Shown piece by piece: positions 8,331 through 16,202 of a DNA stretch of 64,000 nt (its first letter is position 1; each line of letters starts with the position of its first letter). A program made the position numbers and the translations under genes. Origin of the DNA: Streptomyces sp. RerS4 (lineage in GTDB: Bacteria; Actinomycetota; Actinomycetes; Streptomycetales; Streptomycetaceae). The stretch is from assembly GCF_023515955.1 (NCBI RefSeq), contig NZ_CP097322.1, positions 2,792,001-2,856,000 on the forward strand, read 5' to 3'. The notes beneath the pieces are model-generated. The model was given only the letters and a program-made list of their open reading frames with translations, did not search any database and had not been told where the DNA came from.

Positions 8331-9080
8331 TCAGCGCAGGCGGCGGGCGCCGAGCAGGAGTCCGCCGCCGGCGGTGAGGGCGGCGAGGGCGGCCGTCCCG
8401 TACGCCCACTCGCGCGGGCCGGTGTGGGCGAGGGCCCCGGCTTCGCCGGACTCCTCGTCCGGGCCGCCGACGGTGAAGCGGTAGCCGCCGGCCTCGCCGA
8501 TCCACTCGCCGTCGTCGCCCTGTTCGCCCTTGCGCTGGACGAGCGCGGCGTCGGCGAGCACCTCGCCGTGCGGGGCGTCGGCGGCGAAGGCGAGGCGGAC
8601 CTTGACGGTGAGGGAGCCGCCGGCGCCGACGGAGAACCCGGCGAAGGCGTCGCCGCCGTCGAAGACGGCGATGATCTCGTCGCGGTCGGTGCGCTCCAGG
8701 CTGACGGGGTAGGTGCCGCCGGGGGCCTCGAACTCCATGCGGAGGTGGGCGGGGCGCAGGGCGCGGGCCTGGTCGGTGAGGACGACGACGGGGTGGATGC
8801 GGGTGCAGGTGTCGGCGGTGGTGTTGGTGAGGTCGAGCAGCCAGGTCTGCGGGTCGCCGCCGGCGCGGTAGACGGCGGGGCCGCCGCGGATGCGGGCGCC
8901 GATGGGGAAGGCGGGGCTCTTGCCGTCGCCGCAGGTGGCGTGCGCGCGGGAGGAGGGCGGGGCCGGTGCCGGCGCGGGGGCCGGGCGGGAGCCGCCGCCG
9001 GAGCCGACGTCCGCGGCGGCGGAGGGCGCGGCGGAGGCGAGGAGGACGGCGGTGAGGGCTAGGGCTTTGCGGAGTCGCAT
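8331..9080 (-). CDS. Secreted protein with LAHTG cell-wall sorting signal
   Basis: 249 residues with a signal peptide (KALALTAVLLASAAPSAAA), a Pro/Ala linker, a beta-rich middle (~60-205) of unknown fold, and a C-terminal LAHTG (217-221), hydrophobic helix and Arg-rich tail (GARRLR). LAXTG is the signal used by class E sortases, so the protein is probably linked to peptidoglycan; a sortase gene of that class lies ~5 kb away. The middle shares the style of the LAETG protein at 61733 (both have a segment like TVKVRLAFAADAPHGEV), suggesting a common domain. No enzymatic motif was seen. Confidence 0.75.
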   Translation of the reverse strand: MRLRKALALTAVLLASAAPSAAADVGSGGGSRPAPAPAPAPPSSRAHATCGDGKSPAFPIGARIRGGPAVYRAGGDPQTWLLDLTNTTADTCTRIHPVVVLTDQARALRPAHLRMEFEAPGGTYPVSLERTDRDEIIAVFDGGDAFAGFSVGAGGSLTVKVRLAFAADAPHGEVLADAALVQRKGEQGDDGEWIGEAGGYRFTVGGPDEESGEAGALAHTGPREWAYGTAALAALTAGGGLLLGARRLR

Positions 9081-9343
9081 GGAAGACCTTCGCTGCTCGC
9101 CGGACGGGGGTGGGGGTGCGGTGCCGTGACCGGCCGGGCCGATTGTCGGATGAGGTGACGATCACCTCGGACCAGTCCGCACCCTGCCACGCGCGCGCGA
9201 CCCCTCGGCTGCGCCGCGCCTCGCCCGCCCCGGTTTACGCCTGATCGGCGCAGGCGGTCAAGCGGAGCCCTGCCGGGGGCGGGGCCGAGGCTTTTCCCTC
9301 CGTCCGGGGGACCCCCAGCCGGGGCCCCGCCGCGGACCCCGCG

Positions 9344-9365
9344 CCTCAAACGCCGGCGAGGCTGG
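9344..9365 (+). repeat. 22-bp dispersed repeat, copy 1
   Basis: Reads CCTCAAACGCC then GGCGAGGCTGG. The copy at 9551-9572 is its reverse complement with one change, and the copy at 45260-45281 matches with one change. All three are intergenic. Confidence 0.6.
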
Positions 9366-9550
9366 AAGTGCCCTCCGTGCACTGCGGCCCGCCGGCACCA
9401 CCCAGCCCCGCCGGCGTGCGGCGCGGGGGCTGGGATGGGGCCCCAGTGGGCCTGGCTGCGCCCTGCGGGCGCTCCGGCCCGCGCCGGCACCGCCCGACCT
9501 CGCCTGCGCTTGATGCGCGTGGGCTGGGGCGGAGCCTCAGGTAGACCCGT

Positions 9551-9572
9551 CCAGCCGCGCCGGCGTTTGAGG
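9551..9572 (-). repeat. 22-bp dispersed repeat, copy 2 (inverted)
   Basis: On the minus strand it reads CCTCAAACGCC then GGCGCGGCTGG, one base different from copy 1. The two copies face each other 185 bases apart. Confidence 0.6.
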
Positions 9573-9643
9573 CGGAAACGGAGAAAGGGCGGGGCGGGGA
9601 GTGGCGCCGCAGGCAGCCGGGCGGACGGGGCGGCGTTGGGGGG

Positions 9644-10723
9644 TCAGGGGTGGAGGGGGGTGGTGTAGAAGGGGGTCAGGGCCAGTTCGGCGGCGCCTTC
9701 CGGGACGCCCCGGTCGGCCAGGGTCACCGCGGCCGTGCCGAAGCCCCGGGCCGCCAGGGCCGCGCGGACGCCCGAGGCGAACGCCTCCGGGGCCGCGTCC
9801 ACCACCCGACCCCCCAGCAGCACCCGGTCCACGTCCAGCAGCGCGACCAGGTTCGCCGCCCCCTCCCCCAGGATCCGCGCCGCCCCGGCCACATCACCCC
9901 GGGCCACCGCCTCCAGGCAGAGCACCTCCAGGCAGCCCCGCCCCCCGCACCGACACCGCGGCCCGTCCAGCCGCAGCACCTGGTGCCCGAACTCCCCCGC
10001 CGCCGACCGCGCCCCCCGGTAGATACCGCCGTCCAGCCGCAGCCCCGCCCCGAGCCCGGTCCCCACGTGGAGGTAGACCGACGCACCCGACCCCGACCCG
10101 GCCGCCGCGTCCGCCGCGACCCCGGCGTTGGTGTCCTTGTCCAGCACCACCGGCAGCCCCAACCGCCCCTCCAGCACCTCCCGCAGCGGGAACCCCGCCC
10201 ACTCCGGGAAGCCCGTCACCCGCCCCATCACCCCGCCGCGCCAATCCAGCGGCCCCGGCGCGGCGACACCGACCCCGAGCAGCGCCGCGCGCCCCCGCAC
10301 CCGTAGGACCGCCTCCAGTACCGCGTCCACCACCGGACCCGGGCCCGCCCCGAAGTCCAGCGGTGCGCCGGTCCGGGCGACGACGCGACCCGCGAGGTCG
10401 ACCCGTACCGCGCTCAGCTCGTCACGGTCCAGGTGCACCCCGACCGCGTGCCGCGCCCCCGGCACCAGCCGCAGCAGCGTGCGCGGCTTGCCGCCCGTGG
10501 AGGCCCCCCGTCCGGCCTCCGCCACCAGGCCCTCCGCCGCGAGCCGGGCCGTGATCTTGCTGACGGCCTGTGGGGTGAGCCCCGTACGGCCGGCCAGTTC
10601 GGCGCGGCCGAGGCCCGCCGGGCCGGCGGCGCGCAGCAGGTCCAGCAGCAGCGCCTCGTTGTGCCCGCGCAGGGCGGGCAGATTCGCCCCGCCCCGTCCG
10701 CCCGTGTCGTCGCCCCTGTTCAC
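9644..10723 (-). CDS. ROK-family transcriptional repressor
   Basis: 359 residues from GTG 10723, chosen because the protein then begins just before the helix-turn-helix (LLLDLLRAAGPAGLGRAELA, GLTPQAVSKITARL). The ROK domain follows: DKDTNAG, VYLHVGTGLGAGL, GEFGHQVL and the zinc motif CRCGGRGCLE. The N-terminal DNA-binding half marks it as a NagC/XylR-type repressor rather than a plain sugar kinase. It diverges from a Gfo/Idh/MocA dehydrogenase across 55 bp holding two overlapping palindromes, so it most likely controls that gene and itself in response to a sugar. Which sugar is unknown. Confidence 0.85.
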   Translation of the reverse strand: MNRGDDTGGRGGANLPALRGHNEALLLDLLRAAGPAGLGRAELAGRTGLTPQAVSKITARLAAEGLVAEAGRGASTGGKPRTLLRLVPGARHAVGVHLDRDELSAVRVDLAGRVVARTGAPLDFGAGPGPVVDAVLEAVLRVRGRAALLGVGVAAPGPLDWRGGVMGRVTGFPEWAGFPLREVLEGRLGLPVVLDKDTNAGVAADAAAGSGSGASVYLHVGTGLGAGLRLDGGIYRGARSAAGEFGHQVLRLDGPRCRCGGRGCLEVLCLEAVARGDVAGAARILGEGAANLVALLDVDRVLLGGRVVDAAPEAFASGVRAALAARGFGTAAVTLADRGVPEGAAELALTPFYTTPLHP

Positions 10724-10743
10724 GGGCCCATTGTCCACCCTCC

Positions 10744-10766
10744 TTGCACTTATGCAACACTGTTGC
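10744..10766. promoter_or_regulatory. Two overlapping palindromes between divergent ROK and dehydrogenase genes
   Basis: TTGCA-CTTA-TGCAA (10744-10757) shares GCAA with GCAAC-ACT-GTTGC (10754-10766). The pair ends 12 bases before the dehydrogenase ATG and 20 bases from the ROK start, so a bound repressor would block both genes. Likely operator of the ROK protein. Confidence 0.6.
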
Positions 10767-10778
10767 CAAAGTGGGTCC

Positions 10779-11879
10779 ATGACGTCCATGAACGCCTCCC
10801 CCGCCCCCCTGCGCGTCGCACTCGTCGGCTACGGCCTCGCCGGCTCCGTCTTCCACGCCCCCCTCGTCTCCGCCACCGAGGGCCTGACCCTCGACACCGT
10901 CGTCACCTCCGACCCCGGCCGCCAGGCCCAGGCCCGCGCCGCCCACCCGGACGTACGCGTCGCCGCCTCCACCGACGAGCTGTGGGCCCGCGCGGGCGGC
11001 GGCGACGCCCCCGACCTGGTCGTCGTCGCCTCCCCCAACAAGACGCACGTCCCCCTCGCCACGGCCGCCCTCACCGCCGGGATCCCGGTCGTCGTGGACA
11101 AGCCGCTCGCCGCCACCGCCGCCGAGGCCCGCACGCTCGCCGCCCTCGCCGAGCGCACCGGAACCTTCCTCTCCGTCTTCCAGAACCGCCGCTGGGACAA
11201 CGACTTCCTGACCCTGCGCCGGCTCCTCGCGAGCGGCGAACTCGGCGACGTCCAGCGCTTCGAGTCCCGCTTCGAGCGCTGGCGCCCGCAACTCAAGGGC
11301 GGCTGGCGCGAGTCCGGCGCCCCGGAGGAGATCGGCGGCCTGCTCTACGACCTCGGCAGCCACGTCGTCGACCAGGCACTGGTGCTGTTCGGCCCGGCCG
11401 TACGCGTCTACGCGGAGACCGACGTACGCCGCCCCGACGCGCAGACCGACGACGACACCTTCATCGCCCTCACCCACGCCGGCGGCGTCCGCTCGCACCT
11501 CTACGTCAGCGCCACCACCGCCCAACTCGGGCCGCGCTTCCGCGTCCTCGGCTCCCGCGCCGGCTTCGTCAAGTACGGGCTCGACCCGCAGGAGGCCGCC
11601 CTGCGCGAGGGGCTGCGGCCCGGCGCCGACGGGCAGCCGTGGGGAGAGGAGCCGGAACACCTGTGGGGCCGCCTGGGCTCCGGTGAGTCGCCGCTGACCG
11701 GCGGCGGCATCCCCGTACGGACGGTGCCGGGCGACTACCCCGCGTACTACGCGGCGGTCGAGGCGGCCCTGCGTACGGGCGGCCCGGCACCGGTCACGGC
11801 GGACGAGGCGGCGCACTGCCTCGCGGTCCTGGAGGCGGCGCGCACCTCGTCGCGGGACGGAGTCACGGTCACGTTGTGA
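10779..11879 (+). CDS. Gfo/Idh/MocA-family NAD(P)-dependent oxidoreductase
   Basis: 366 residues from ATG 10779 (a second in-frame ATG lies at 10788). The Rossmann motif is VALVGYGLAGSVFHAPL (residues ~12-28), followed by DLVVVASPNKTHVPLA and the cofactor/catalytic segment VDKPLAATAAEA (the EKP-type lysine appears as DKP). The C-terminal half begins GDVQRFESRFERW and contains GLLYDLGSHVVDQAL, with the catalytic-type Asp and His. Such enzymes oxidise or epimerise sugars, inositols or their derivatives. Control by the divergent ROK protein supports a sugar substrate. The start is unusually close to the operator, leaving little room for a leader. Confidence 0.85.
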   Translation: MTSMNASPAPLRVALVGYGLAGSVFHAPLVSATEGLTLDTVVTSDPGRQAQARAAHPDVRVAASTDELWARAGGGDAPDLVVVASPNKTHVPLATAALTAGIPVVVDKPLAATAAEARTLAALAERTGTFLSVFQNRRWDNDFLTLRRLLASGELGDVQRFESRFERWRPQLKGGWRESGAPEEIGGLLYDLGSHVVDQALVLFGPAVRVYAETDVRRPDAQTDDDTFIALTHAGGVRSHLYVSATTAQLGPRFRVLGSRAGFVKYGLDPQEAALREGLRPGADGQPWGEEPEHLWGRLGSGESPLTGGGIPVRTVPGDYPAYYAAVEAALRTGGPAPVTADEAAHCLAVLEAARTSSRDGVTVTL

Positions 11880-11920
11880 CCGAACGGCCGCGATCCGCGC
11901 CGCCCGCCGCGCGGGCACGC

Positions 11921-11959
11921 GAAGGGGGGCGGGCCGCCACCGGCGGCCCGCCCCCCTTC
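11921..11959. terminator. Bidirectional terminator hairpin
   Basis: A perfect 18-bp stem, GAAGGGGGGCGGGCCGCC and its complement, closes on a 3-base loop between the convergent dehydrogenase and FAA-hydrolase genes. Confidence 0.85.
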
Positions 11960-11983
11960 ACCCATGCCTGACGGCCGGGTCGG

Positions 11984-12841
11984 TCAGGCGTTCTTGAACT
12001 CCTGGCGCTGGCGCCCGAGGCCCTCGATCTCCACCTCGACCACGTCACCGGCCCGCAGGAACGGCTTCGGCTCCGGCTGCCCGGCGGCCACGCCGGCCGG
12101 GGTGCCGGTGACGATGACGTCGCCCGGGTACAGCGTCATGAAGTGGCTCAGGTACCGGACGACCTCGCCGACGGCGAAGATCTGGTCCGAGGTGTGCCCG
12201 TCCTGCTTCCGCTCGCCGTTGACCCACAGCTGTACGTCCAGCACCTGCGGGTCCGGGATCTCGTCGGCGGTGACCAGCCAGGGGCCGAGCGGGGTGAACG
12301 TCTCGCAGTTCTTGCCCTTGTCCCAGGTGCCGCCGCGCTCGATCTGGAACGCGCGCTCCGTGACGTCGTTGGCCAGCACGTAACCGCCGACGTGCGCGAG
12401 GCCCTGCGCGGCGGAATCCAGGTAGCGAGCGGTGCTGCCGATGACGACGCCGAGCTCGGCCTCCCAGTCGGTCTTCACGCTGCCGCGCGGGATGAGCACC
12501 GTGTCGTCGGGGCCGACGACGGTGTCCGGGGACTTCAGGAAGACGATCGGCTCCGCCGGAGCCTCCGCGCCGACCTCCGCCGCGTGCCCGTGGTAGTTCA
12601 GCCCGATGCCGACGATCTTGCCGATCCGGCCGATGGGGGATCCGACGCGCAACCCTTCCGCGTCGAGCGCGGGAAGCTCGCCGCCCGCCGCGGCCTCACG
12701 CACGCGGGACAGCACGGAGTCGTCCGCCAGCAGGGCGCCGTCCACATCCGTGATCAGGCCGGACAGGTCACGCAGGGTCCCGTCCTGGTCGAGCAGCGCG
12801 GGGCGCTCCGACCCGACGGGTCCGACACGCAGCAGCTTCAT
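11984..12841 (-). CDS. Fumarylacetoacetate hydrolase family protein
   Basis: 285 residues from ATG 12841, preferred over ATG 12847 because GGGAGA then sits six bases upstream. The N-terminal ~70 residues form the small domain (MKLLRVGPVGSERPALLD). The catalytic fold starts at KIVGIGLNYHGHAAEVG, with FLKSPDTVVGPDDTV and the metal-binding Glu in WEAELGVVIG; the C-terminus has VIVTGTPAGV. Members hydrolyse or decarboxylate acylpyruvates and related diketo acids using Mg. The gene is alone between two hairpin/operator elements, so its pathway cannot be named. Confidence 0.9.
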   Translation of the reverse strand: MKLLRVGPVGSERPALLDQDGTLRDLSGLITDVDGALLADDSVLSRVREAAAGGELPALDAEGLRVGSPIGRIGKIVGIGLNYHGHAAEVGAEAPAEPIVFLKSPDTVVGPDDTVLIPRGSVKTDWEAELGVVIGSTARYLDSAAQGLAHVGGYVLANDVTERAFQIERGGTWDKGKNCETFTPLGPWLVTADEIPDPQVLDVQLWVNGERKQDGHTSDQIFAVGEVVRYLSHFMTLYPGDVIVTGTPAGVAAGQPEPKPFLRAGDVVEVEIEGLGRQRQEFKNA

Positions 12842-12913
12842 GGGCATTCTCCCGTGGTCGTGGGTGGTCGGCCCATGGGCGTGCCACGGGCCGGCCGATG
12901 GGTTGCGGCCATC

Positions 12914-12933
12914 GGAGGATTGGTCGATCCTCC
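12914..12933. promoter_or_regulatory. Inverted repeat upstream of the FAA-hydrolase gene
   Basis: GGAGGAT-TGGTCG-ATCCTCC, a 7-bp inverted repeat with a 6-base spacer, lies 73 bases before the FAA-hydrolase start. The size and form suit a GntR- or IclR-type operator; no such regulator gene is adjacent. Confidence 0.4.
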
Positions 12934-12963
12934 AAGATGTCCGTCCCATCCGCAAGACCCTGT

Positions 12964-13650
12964 TCACAGGCTGGAACGCACCGCTCCGTCATCCTCCTTT
13001 CCGGCCCGCCCGGCCCGCTCCGCGCGGTGCTGCAGCCAGGCCCGCTCGGCCACCGACCAGGCCGTGGTGGTCAGCAGGTACAGCCCGGCGGCCAGCGGCA
13101 CCACGGCCGCCGTGATCAGCGTGCCGAACGACAGCAGGGGCAGTACGCCGCCCAGCCGGCGCAGCACCGCCTGCTGCTCGGGCGTCGGCGCGGGCCGCCC
13201 GGCCGACGGCGGCGCGACGGCGAGCGGAGCGGCGGCCGCCGCCCGCCGGCCCCGTACCGCGCTCCAGGCGGCGACGACCCCGATCGCCGCGAACAGCCCG
13301 AGGAACACCAGCCCCTGAGCCCCGAGCAGCCCGCCGTCGCCCAGCGCCCCGGTCCAGCGGGACCCGAGGGGCGCGGCGAACAGCCGGTGCCCCAGCAACT
13401 CGTTGGCCGCTCCGCCGACGCGGGAGGAGGAGAAGGCCTGGTACATCACGAAGAACACCGGCAACTGGAGCAACAGCGGCAGGCAGCCCGCCGCCGGGGT
13501 ATCGGCCCGGAAGGCGGCCCGGCTCAGGGGATGCAGGGCGAGCCGTACGAGGACGGTGAACAGCACGATCGCGGCAGCGGTCGCGGACTCGGCCAGTACC
13601 GGTTCCAGGAACCGACCCAACACGGCAACAAGATGGGTGAAAACGGACAC
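12964..13650 (-). CDS. YidC/Oxa1-family membrane protein with a shortened first cytoplasmic loop
   Basis: 228 residues from GTG 13650 with GGAGG six bases upstream. The first core helix reads ATAAAIVLFTVLVRLALHPL with the conserved Arg, and GCLPLLLQLPVFFVMYQAF is the hallmark second segment. Three further hydrophobic segments follow, with an Ala/Pro-rich loop near residues 140-160. Only about ten residues (SRAAFRADTPAA) link the first helix to GCLP, where YidC proteins normally carry a ~35-residue charged helical hairpin. It would insert proteins into the membrane if active. It is probably a second, diverged paralogue rather than the housekeeping YidC. Confidence 0.8.
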   Translation of the reverse strand: MSVFTHLVAVLGRFLEPVLAESATAAAIVLFTVLVRLALHPLSRAAFRADTPAAGCLPLLLQLPVFFVMYQAFSSSRVGGAANELLGHRLFAAPLGSRWTGALGDGGLLGAQGLVFLGLFAAIGVVAAWSAVRGRRAAAAAPLAVAPPSAGRPAPTPEQQAVLRRLGGVLPLLSFGTLITAAVVPLAAGLYLLTTTAWSVAERAWLQHRAERAGRAGKEDDGAVRSSL

Positions 13651-13755
13651 GTGGGCCCTCCGAAGGGTCTCGTCGAACGTCGAAAGAGGTGCGTTTCGGC
13701 GTGACGAGCCGCGAGGGGCGACAGCGATGGACGAGGTACCGGAAGAACTGCGCCC

Positions 13756-14133
13756 CTACGCGGCCGTCGGGAGACGACGGCCGGGAGCCCTGGGCCGCGA
13801 CCGGCCCGAGGCGTCGGGATCACGCTGCGGCAGGAACGCCGTGCGGTGCTCGCGATCACGTATCGCGGTGCGTATGCGATGCGGTGGTACGGACCGCACG
13901 AGACAGGCGGCCAGGGCGGCGGCGCCCACCGCGACGGCCCCGACGAGGGTGACCACGGCGGCGGCCATGCCGCCGTCCCCCGCCATCAGGCCGAGGACAC
14001 CGCCGAGCAACAGCAGCGCGAGCAAGGGCCGCACGGCCCGCGAGAGGAACCCGAAGACGGAGAAGGAGGAGAAGGAAGAGAAGGAAGAGAACAAGGGGAA
14101 GGGCGACGAGAACCCACCGGACGACCCGGCCAC
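13756..14133 (-). CDS. Small membrane protein, DUF6412 type
   Basis: About 125 residues from GTG 14133, which has GAGGGGG eight bases upstream; GTG 14142 is an alternative. A Phe/Ser-rich lead (SSFSSFSSFSVFGF) is followed by two helices (PLLALLLLGGVLGLMAG and MAAAVVTLVGAVAVGAAAL). The conserved-looking C-terminal tail is HRIRTAIRDREHRTAFLPQ then RDPDASGRSRPRAPGR. I recall this tail from actinobacterial proteins encoded next to YidC-like genes, as here (105 bp upstream of the yidC-like gene, same strand). Function unknown; co-occurrence suggests a shared role in membrane-protein assembly. The Phe/Ser lead is encoded by a 33-base homopurine run (14059-14091 on the plus strand). Confidence 0.65.
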   Translation of the reverse strand: MAGSSGGFSSPFPLFSSFSSFSSFSVFGFLSRAVRPLLALLLLGGVLGLMAGDGGMAAAVVTLVGAVAVGAAALAACLVRSVPPHRIRTAIRDREHRTAFLPQRDPDASGRSRPRAPGRRLPTAA

Positions 14134-14256
14134 GCGACCCACCCCCTCACACCCACCGCCCCGAACTCCCGTACGCGTCGGGGCACTCGTGATCGATGGT
14201 AACCGCCGCCACCGACAACGCGGGGCGGCCGGCGGCGAACCAGCGGACCGGTCCAC

Positions 14257-15105
14257 CTACGACCGCAGCGTCCCCCACACCACCAGACGGTACGTCGAGG
14301 TGTACTCGGGCGTGCAGGTCGTCAGCGTGATGTACGAGCCGGGCTCCGCGTACCCGTACTCCGGCTTCACCGCGCTGCGCGGCACGGGCGCGATCACCCC
14401 GGTGTCCCGCGCGGTCGTCTCGGGCAGCACCTTCCCCACCACGTACACGTACCGCCGCCCCCGCACGTCCACGATCAACTCGTCGCCCTGCCGCAGCCGG
14501 TTGAGGTACCGGAAGGGCTCGCCGTGCGTGTTGCGGTGTCCGGCGAGCGCGAAGTTGCCGCGCGCGCCGGCCTGCGCGGTGCCGGGGTAGTGGCCGGCGT
14601 AGCCCTTGTCGAGGACGGCCCGCTTGTCGATGCCCTCGGCGACGGGGACGGAGAGCCCGAGACGCGGCACGCGCAGTACGGCGTACGCCTCCTCGCGCGC
14701 GGGCGCCGCCGGCTTCGGCGCGGCCGCGGGCGCACGGCCCGGCGTAGGGGACCCCTCACTCGACGGCGGCTCGGACGGCCCCGCGGCCACGCCCCCACCA
14801 GGCTCCTCCACCGAGCCCACCGAACCCACCGCACCCACCCCACCCGCCCCGTCCACCCCACCCCCGGGGTCGGCGGCGGCATCGGCCGCCCACTCCCGTT
14901 CCAGGGCCTGCACCCGGCCCAGGGCGGCGACGGCGGCCTGCCGGTTGGTCCACCACACCTGGTGCACCACCAGCAACGCGACCACCACACCCAGCGTCGT
15001 GATCAGCTCGGCGCCCGTCCACAGCAGCCGCGCCAGGCCCACCCGACCCGCTTCGCGGCCGCCCCGTTGCACCACCACCCGCACCCGATCCCGCACGGCC
15101 CGCAC
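14257..15105 (-). CDS. Class E sortase
   Basis: 282 residues from GTG 15105. An N-terminal membrane anchor (AELITTLGVVVALLVVHQVWW) is followed by a Gly/Val/Ser-rich spacer (~75-135) built from short repeats, then the sortase barrel from YAVLRVPRLGLSVPV. Catalytic residues are visible: His190 in LAGHRNTHGEP, Cys264 in TLTTCTPEY and Arg273 in STYRLVVWG; TLTTC with a following Tyr is typical of the actinobacterial class E. It should link LAXTG proteins to the wall. Two candidates are in this window (8331-9080 and 61733-62809), but neither is adjacent, so pairing is inferred. Confidence 0.85.
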   Translation of the reverse strand: MRAVRDRVRVVVQRGGREAGRVGLARLLWTGAELITTLGVVVALLVVHQVWWTNRQAAVAALGRVQALEREWAADAAADPGGGVDGAGGVGAVGSVGSVEEPGGGVAAGPSEPPSSEGSPTPGRAPAAAPKPAAPAREEAYAVLRVPRLGLSVPVAEGIDKRAVLDKGYAGHYPGTAQAGARGNFALAGHRNTHGEPFRYLNRLRQGDELIVDVRGRRYVYVVGKVLPETTARDTGVIAPVPRSAVKPEYGYAEPGSYITLTTCTPEYTSTYRLVVWGTLRS

Positions 15106-15152
15106 CTTAAGACCTGCCCCCTCAACTGACCAGCGGCAGTACCGTATGATCC

Positions 15153-16157
15153 ATGCGCCCCGACACGCCTGCCGAGCACATCGCCGAAGCCGAGCGCCTC
15201 ATCCGCACGGCGACCCGCTACCCCGAGGACCAGGAACCCCTGCTCCTCCAGGCCGCGGCCCACCTCGAACTGGCCGACGCACGCGAGCGGGCGAGCACCC
15301 TCTACGACCAGCTCCTCGCCGGCTCCCCGGCCGACCCCCACCTGATCAAGGCCCTCCAGGCCGCGAACCTGTGGGAATACGGCCACGAAGCCGAGGCCCG
15401 CGCCCTGATCTCCGGCATCCGTGCCGCCGCCCCGGCGGACCCGGCCCCCTGGGAGGTCATCGCGGAGTCCCTGGAGGCGCACGACGAGTTGGAGGCCTCG
15501 CTCGACTGCTTCAACGAGGCGGCGAGCCTCCTCGTGGCCGATTCCGCCCCGCTCACCCCCGCCACCACGGCCCTCCTGACGGGCCGCCACCGGGTCCGCC
15601 GGCTCCTCGGGCTGCCGCACGACGACTGGGACATGGTCGCCGACACCCGTCACATCGGCCCGATCCCGCTGGACGAACTCCACGACCCGAAGCGCATCTG
15701 GGCCCTGGGTTCCGACGATCCGGCGGAACTGCGGGCCGAGATCGCGCGCCTGCGCGCCGAGCTGGGCGACCGCCGCGCCGCGCTGTCGCGGCCCTTCCCG
15801 GTGGCGATCCTGCACTGGCCCGAGCGGGAACTGGACGAGTTGGTCACCGCCTACCCCACCCTCGCCGCCGAGTACCCCTCCCACGACGCCCACCTCGCCC
15901 ACATCGAGGCCTCGCTGCGCGCCCTCGCCGCCTCGGGCACCACCAACCTGGGCATCGTCACGGGCAGCGTCCCCTCCTACGAGGCCTTCGCCGCGTCGGA
16001 GAAGACCTCCCCGGCCTCCCCCTCCCTCCTGGCGGAGTACGCCACGACCCTCGCCGCCCGGGGCAAGGCGACCACCTGGCCGCCCTCCCCGACCGCCTCC
16101 TGCTGGTGCGGCTCCGGCAAGCCGTACGCCCAGTGCCACGGCGGCCCCACCGCCTGA
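15153..16157 (+). CDS. TPR-like protein with C-terminal SEC-C zinc motif
   Basis: 334 residues. The N-terminal half is helical with tetratricopeptide-like pairs (AEHIAEAERLIRTATRYPED, EPLLLQAAAHLELADARERA, EALISG-type helices). A middle domain without a name follows, including AILHWPERELDELVTAYP. It ends with SCWCGSGKPYAQCHGG, the C-x-C-x8-C-H zinc knuckle known as SEC-C from SecA, which binds metal and helps contact protein or ribosome partners. The gene is separated from the sortase start by 47 bases and diverges from it. The role is probably in protein handling, but no specific partner can be named. Confidence 0.75.
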   Translation: MRPDTPAEHIAEAERLIRTATRYPEDQEPLLLQAAAHLELADARERASTLYDQLLAGSPADPHLIKALQAANLWEYGHEAEARALISGIRAAAPADPAPWEVIAESLEAHDELEASLDCFNEAASLLVADSAPLTPATTALLTGRHRVRRLLGLPHDDWDMVADTRHIGPIPLDELHDPKRIWALGSDDPAELRAEIARLRAELGDRRAALSRPFPVAILHWPERELDELVTAYPTLAAEYPSHDAHLAHIEASLRALAASGTTNLGIVTGSVPSYEAFAASEKTSPASPSLLAEYATTLAARGKATTWPPSPTASCWCGSGKPYAQCHGGPTA

Positions 16158-16165
16158 CCGACCCC

Positions 16166-16194
16166 GCTGACCCTGCCCCCGCGGTGACTACACT
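16166..16194 (+). promoter_or_regulatory. Candidate sigma-70-type promoter giving a leaderless methyltransferase mRNA
   Basis: CTGACC (16166-16171), a 17-base spacer and TACACT (16189-16194) place the likely transcript start within a few bases of ATG 16203. No ribosome site is visible before that ATG, which fits leaderless translation. Confidence 0.45.
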
Positions 16195-16202
16195 TGCCAC
16201 CC

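Larger units (their letters stand above)
9081..9643. other. 563-bp gap without a convincing gene; carries an inverted pair of a 22-bp repeat
   Basis: The reading frames here are low-complexity Gly/Arg/Pro/Ala translations of GC-rich DNA with no recognisable start context or domain. The only structure seen is a repeat pair at 9344-9365 and 9551-9572, in opposite orientation, with a third copy at 45260-45281. Confidence 0.5.

Noticed and set aside
9059..9490. 143-codon minus-strand frame in a gap
   Set aside because: Arg/Gly/Pro low complexity and no start context; it crosses the 22-bp repeat.
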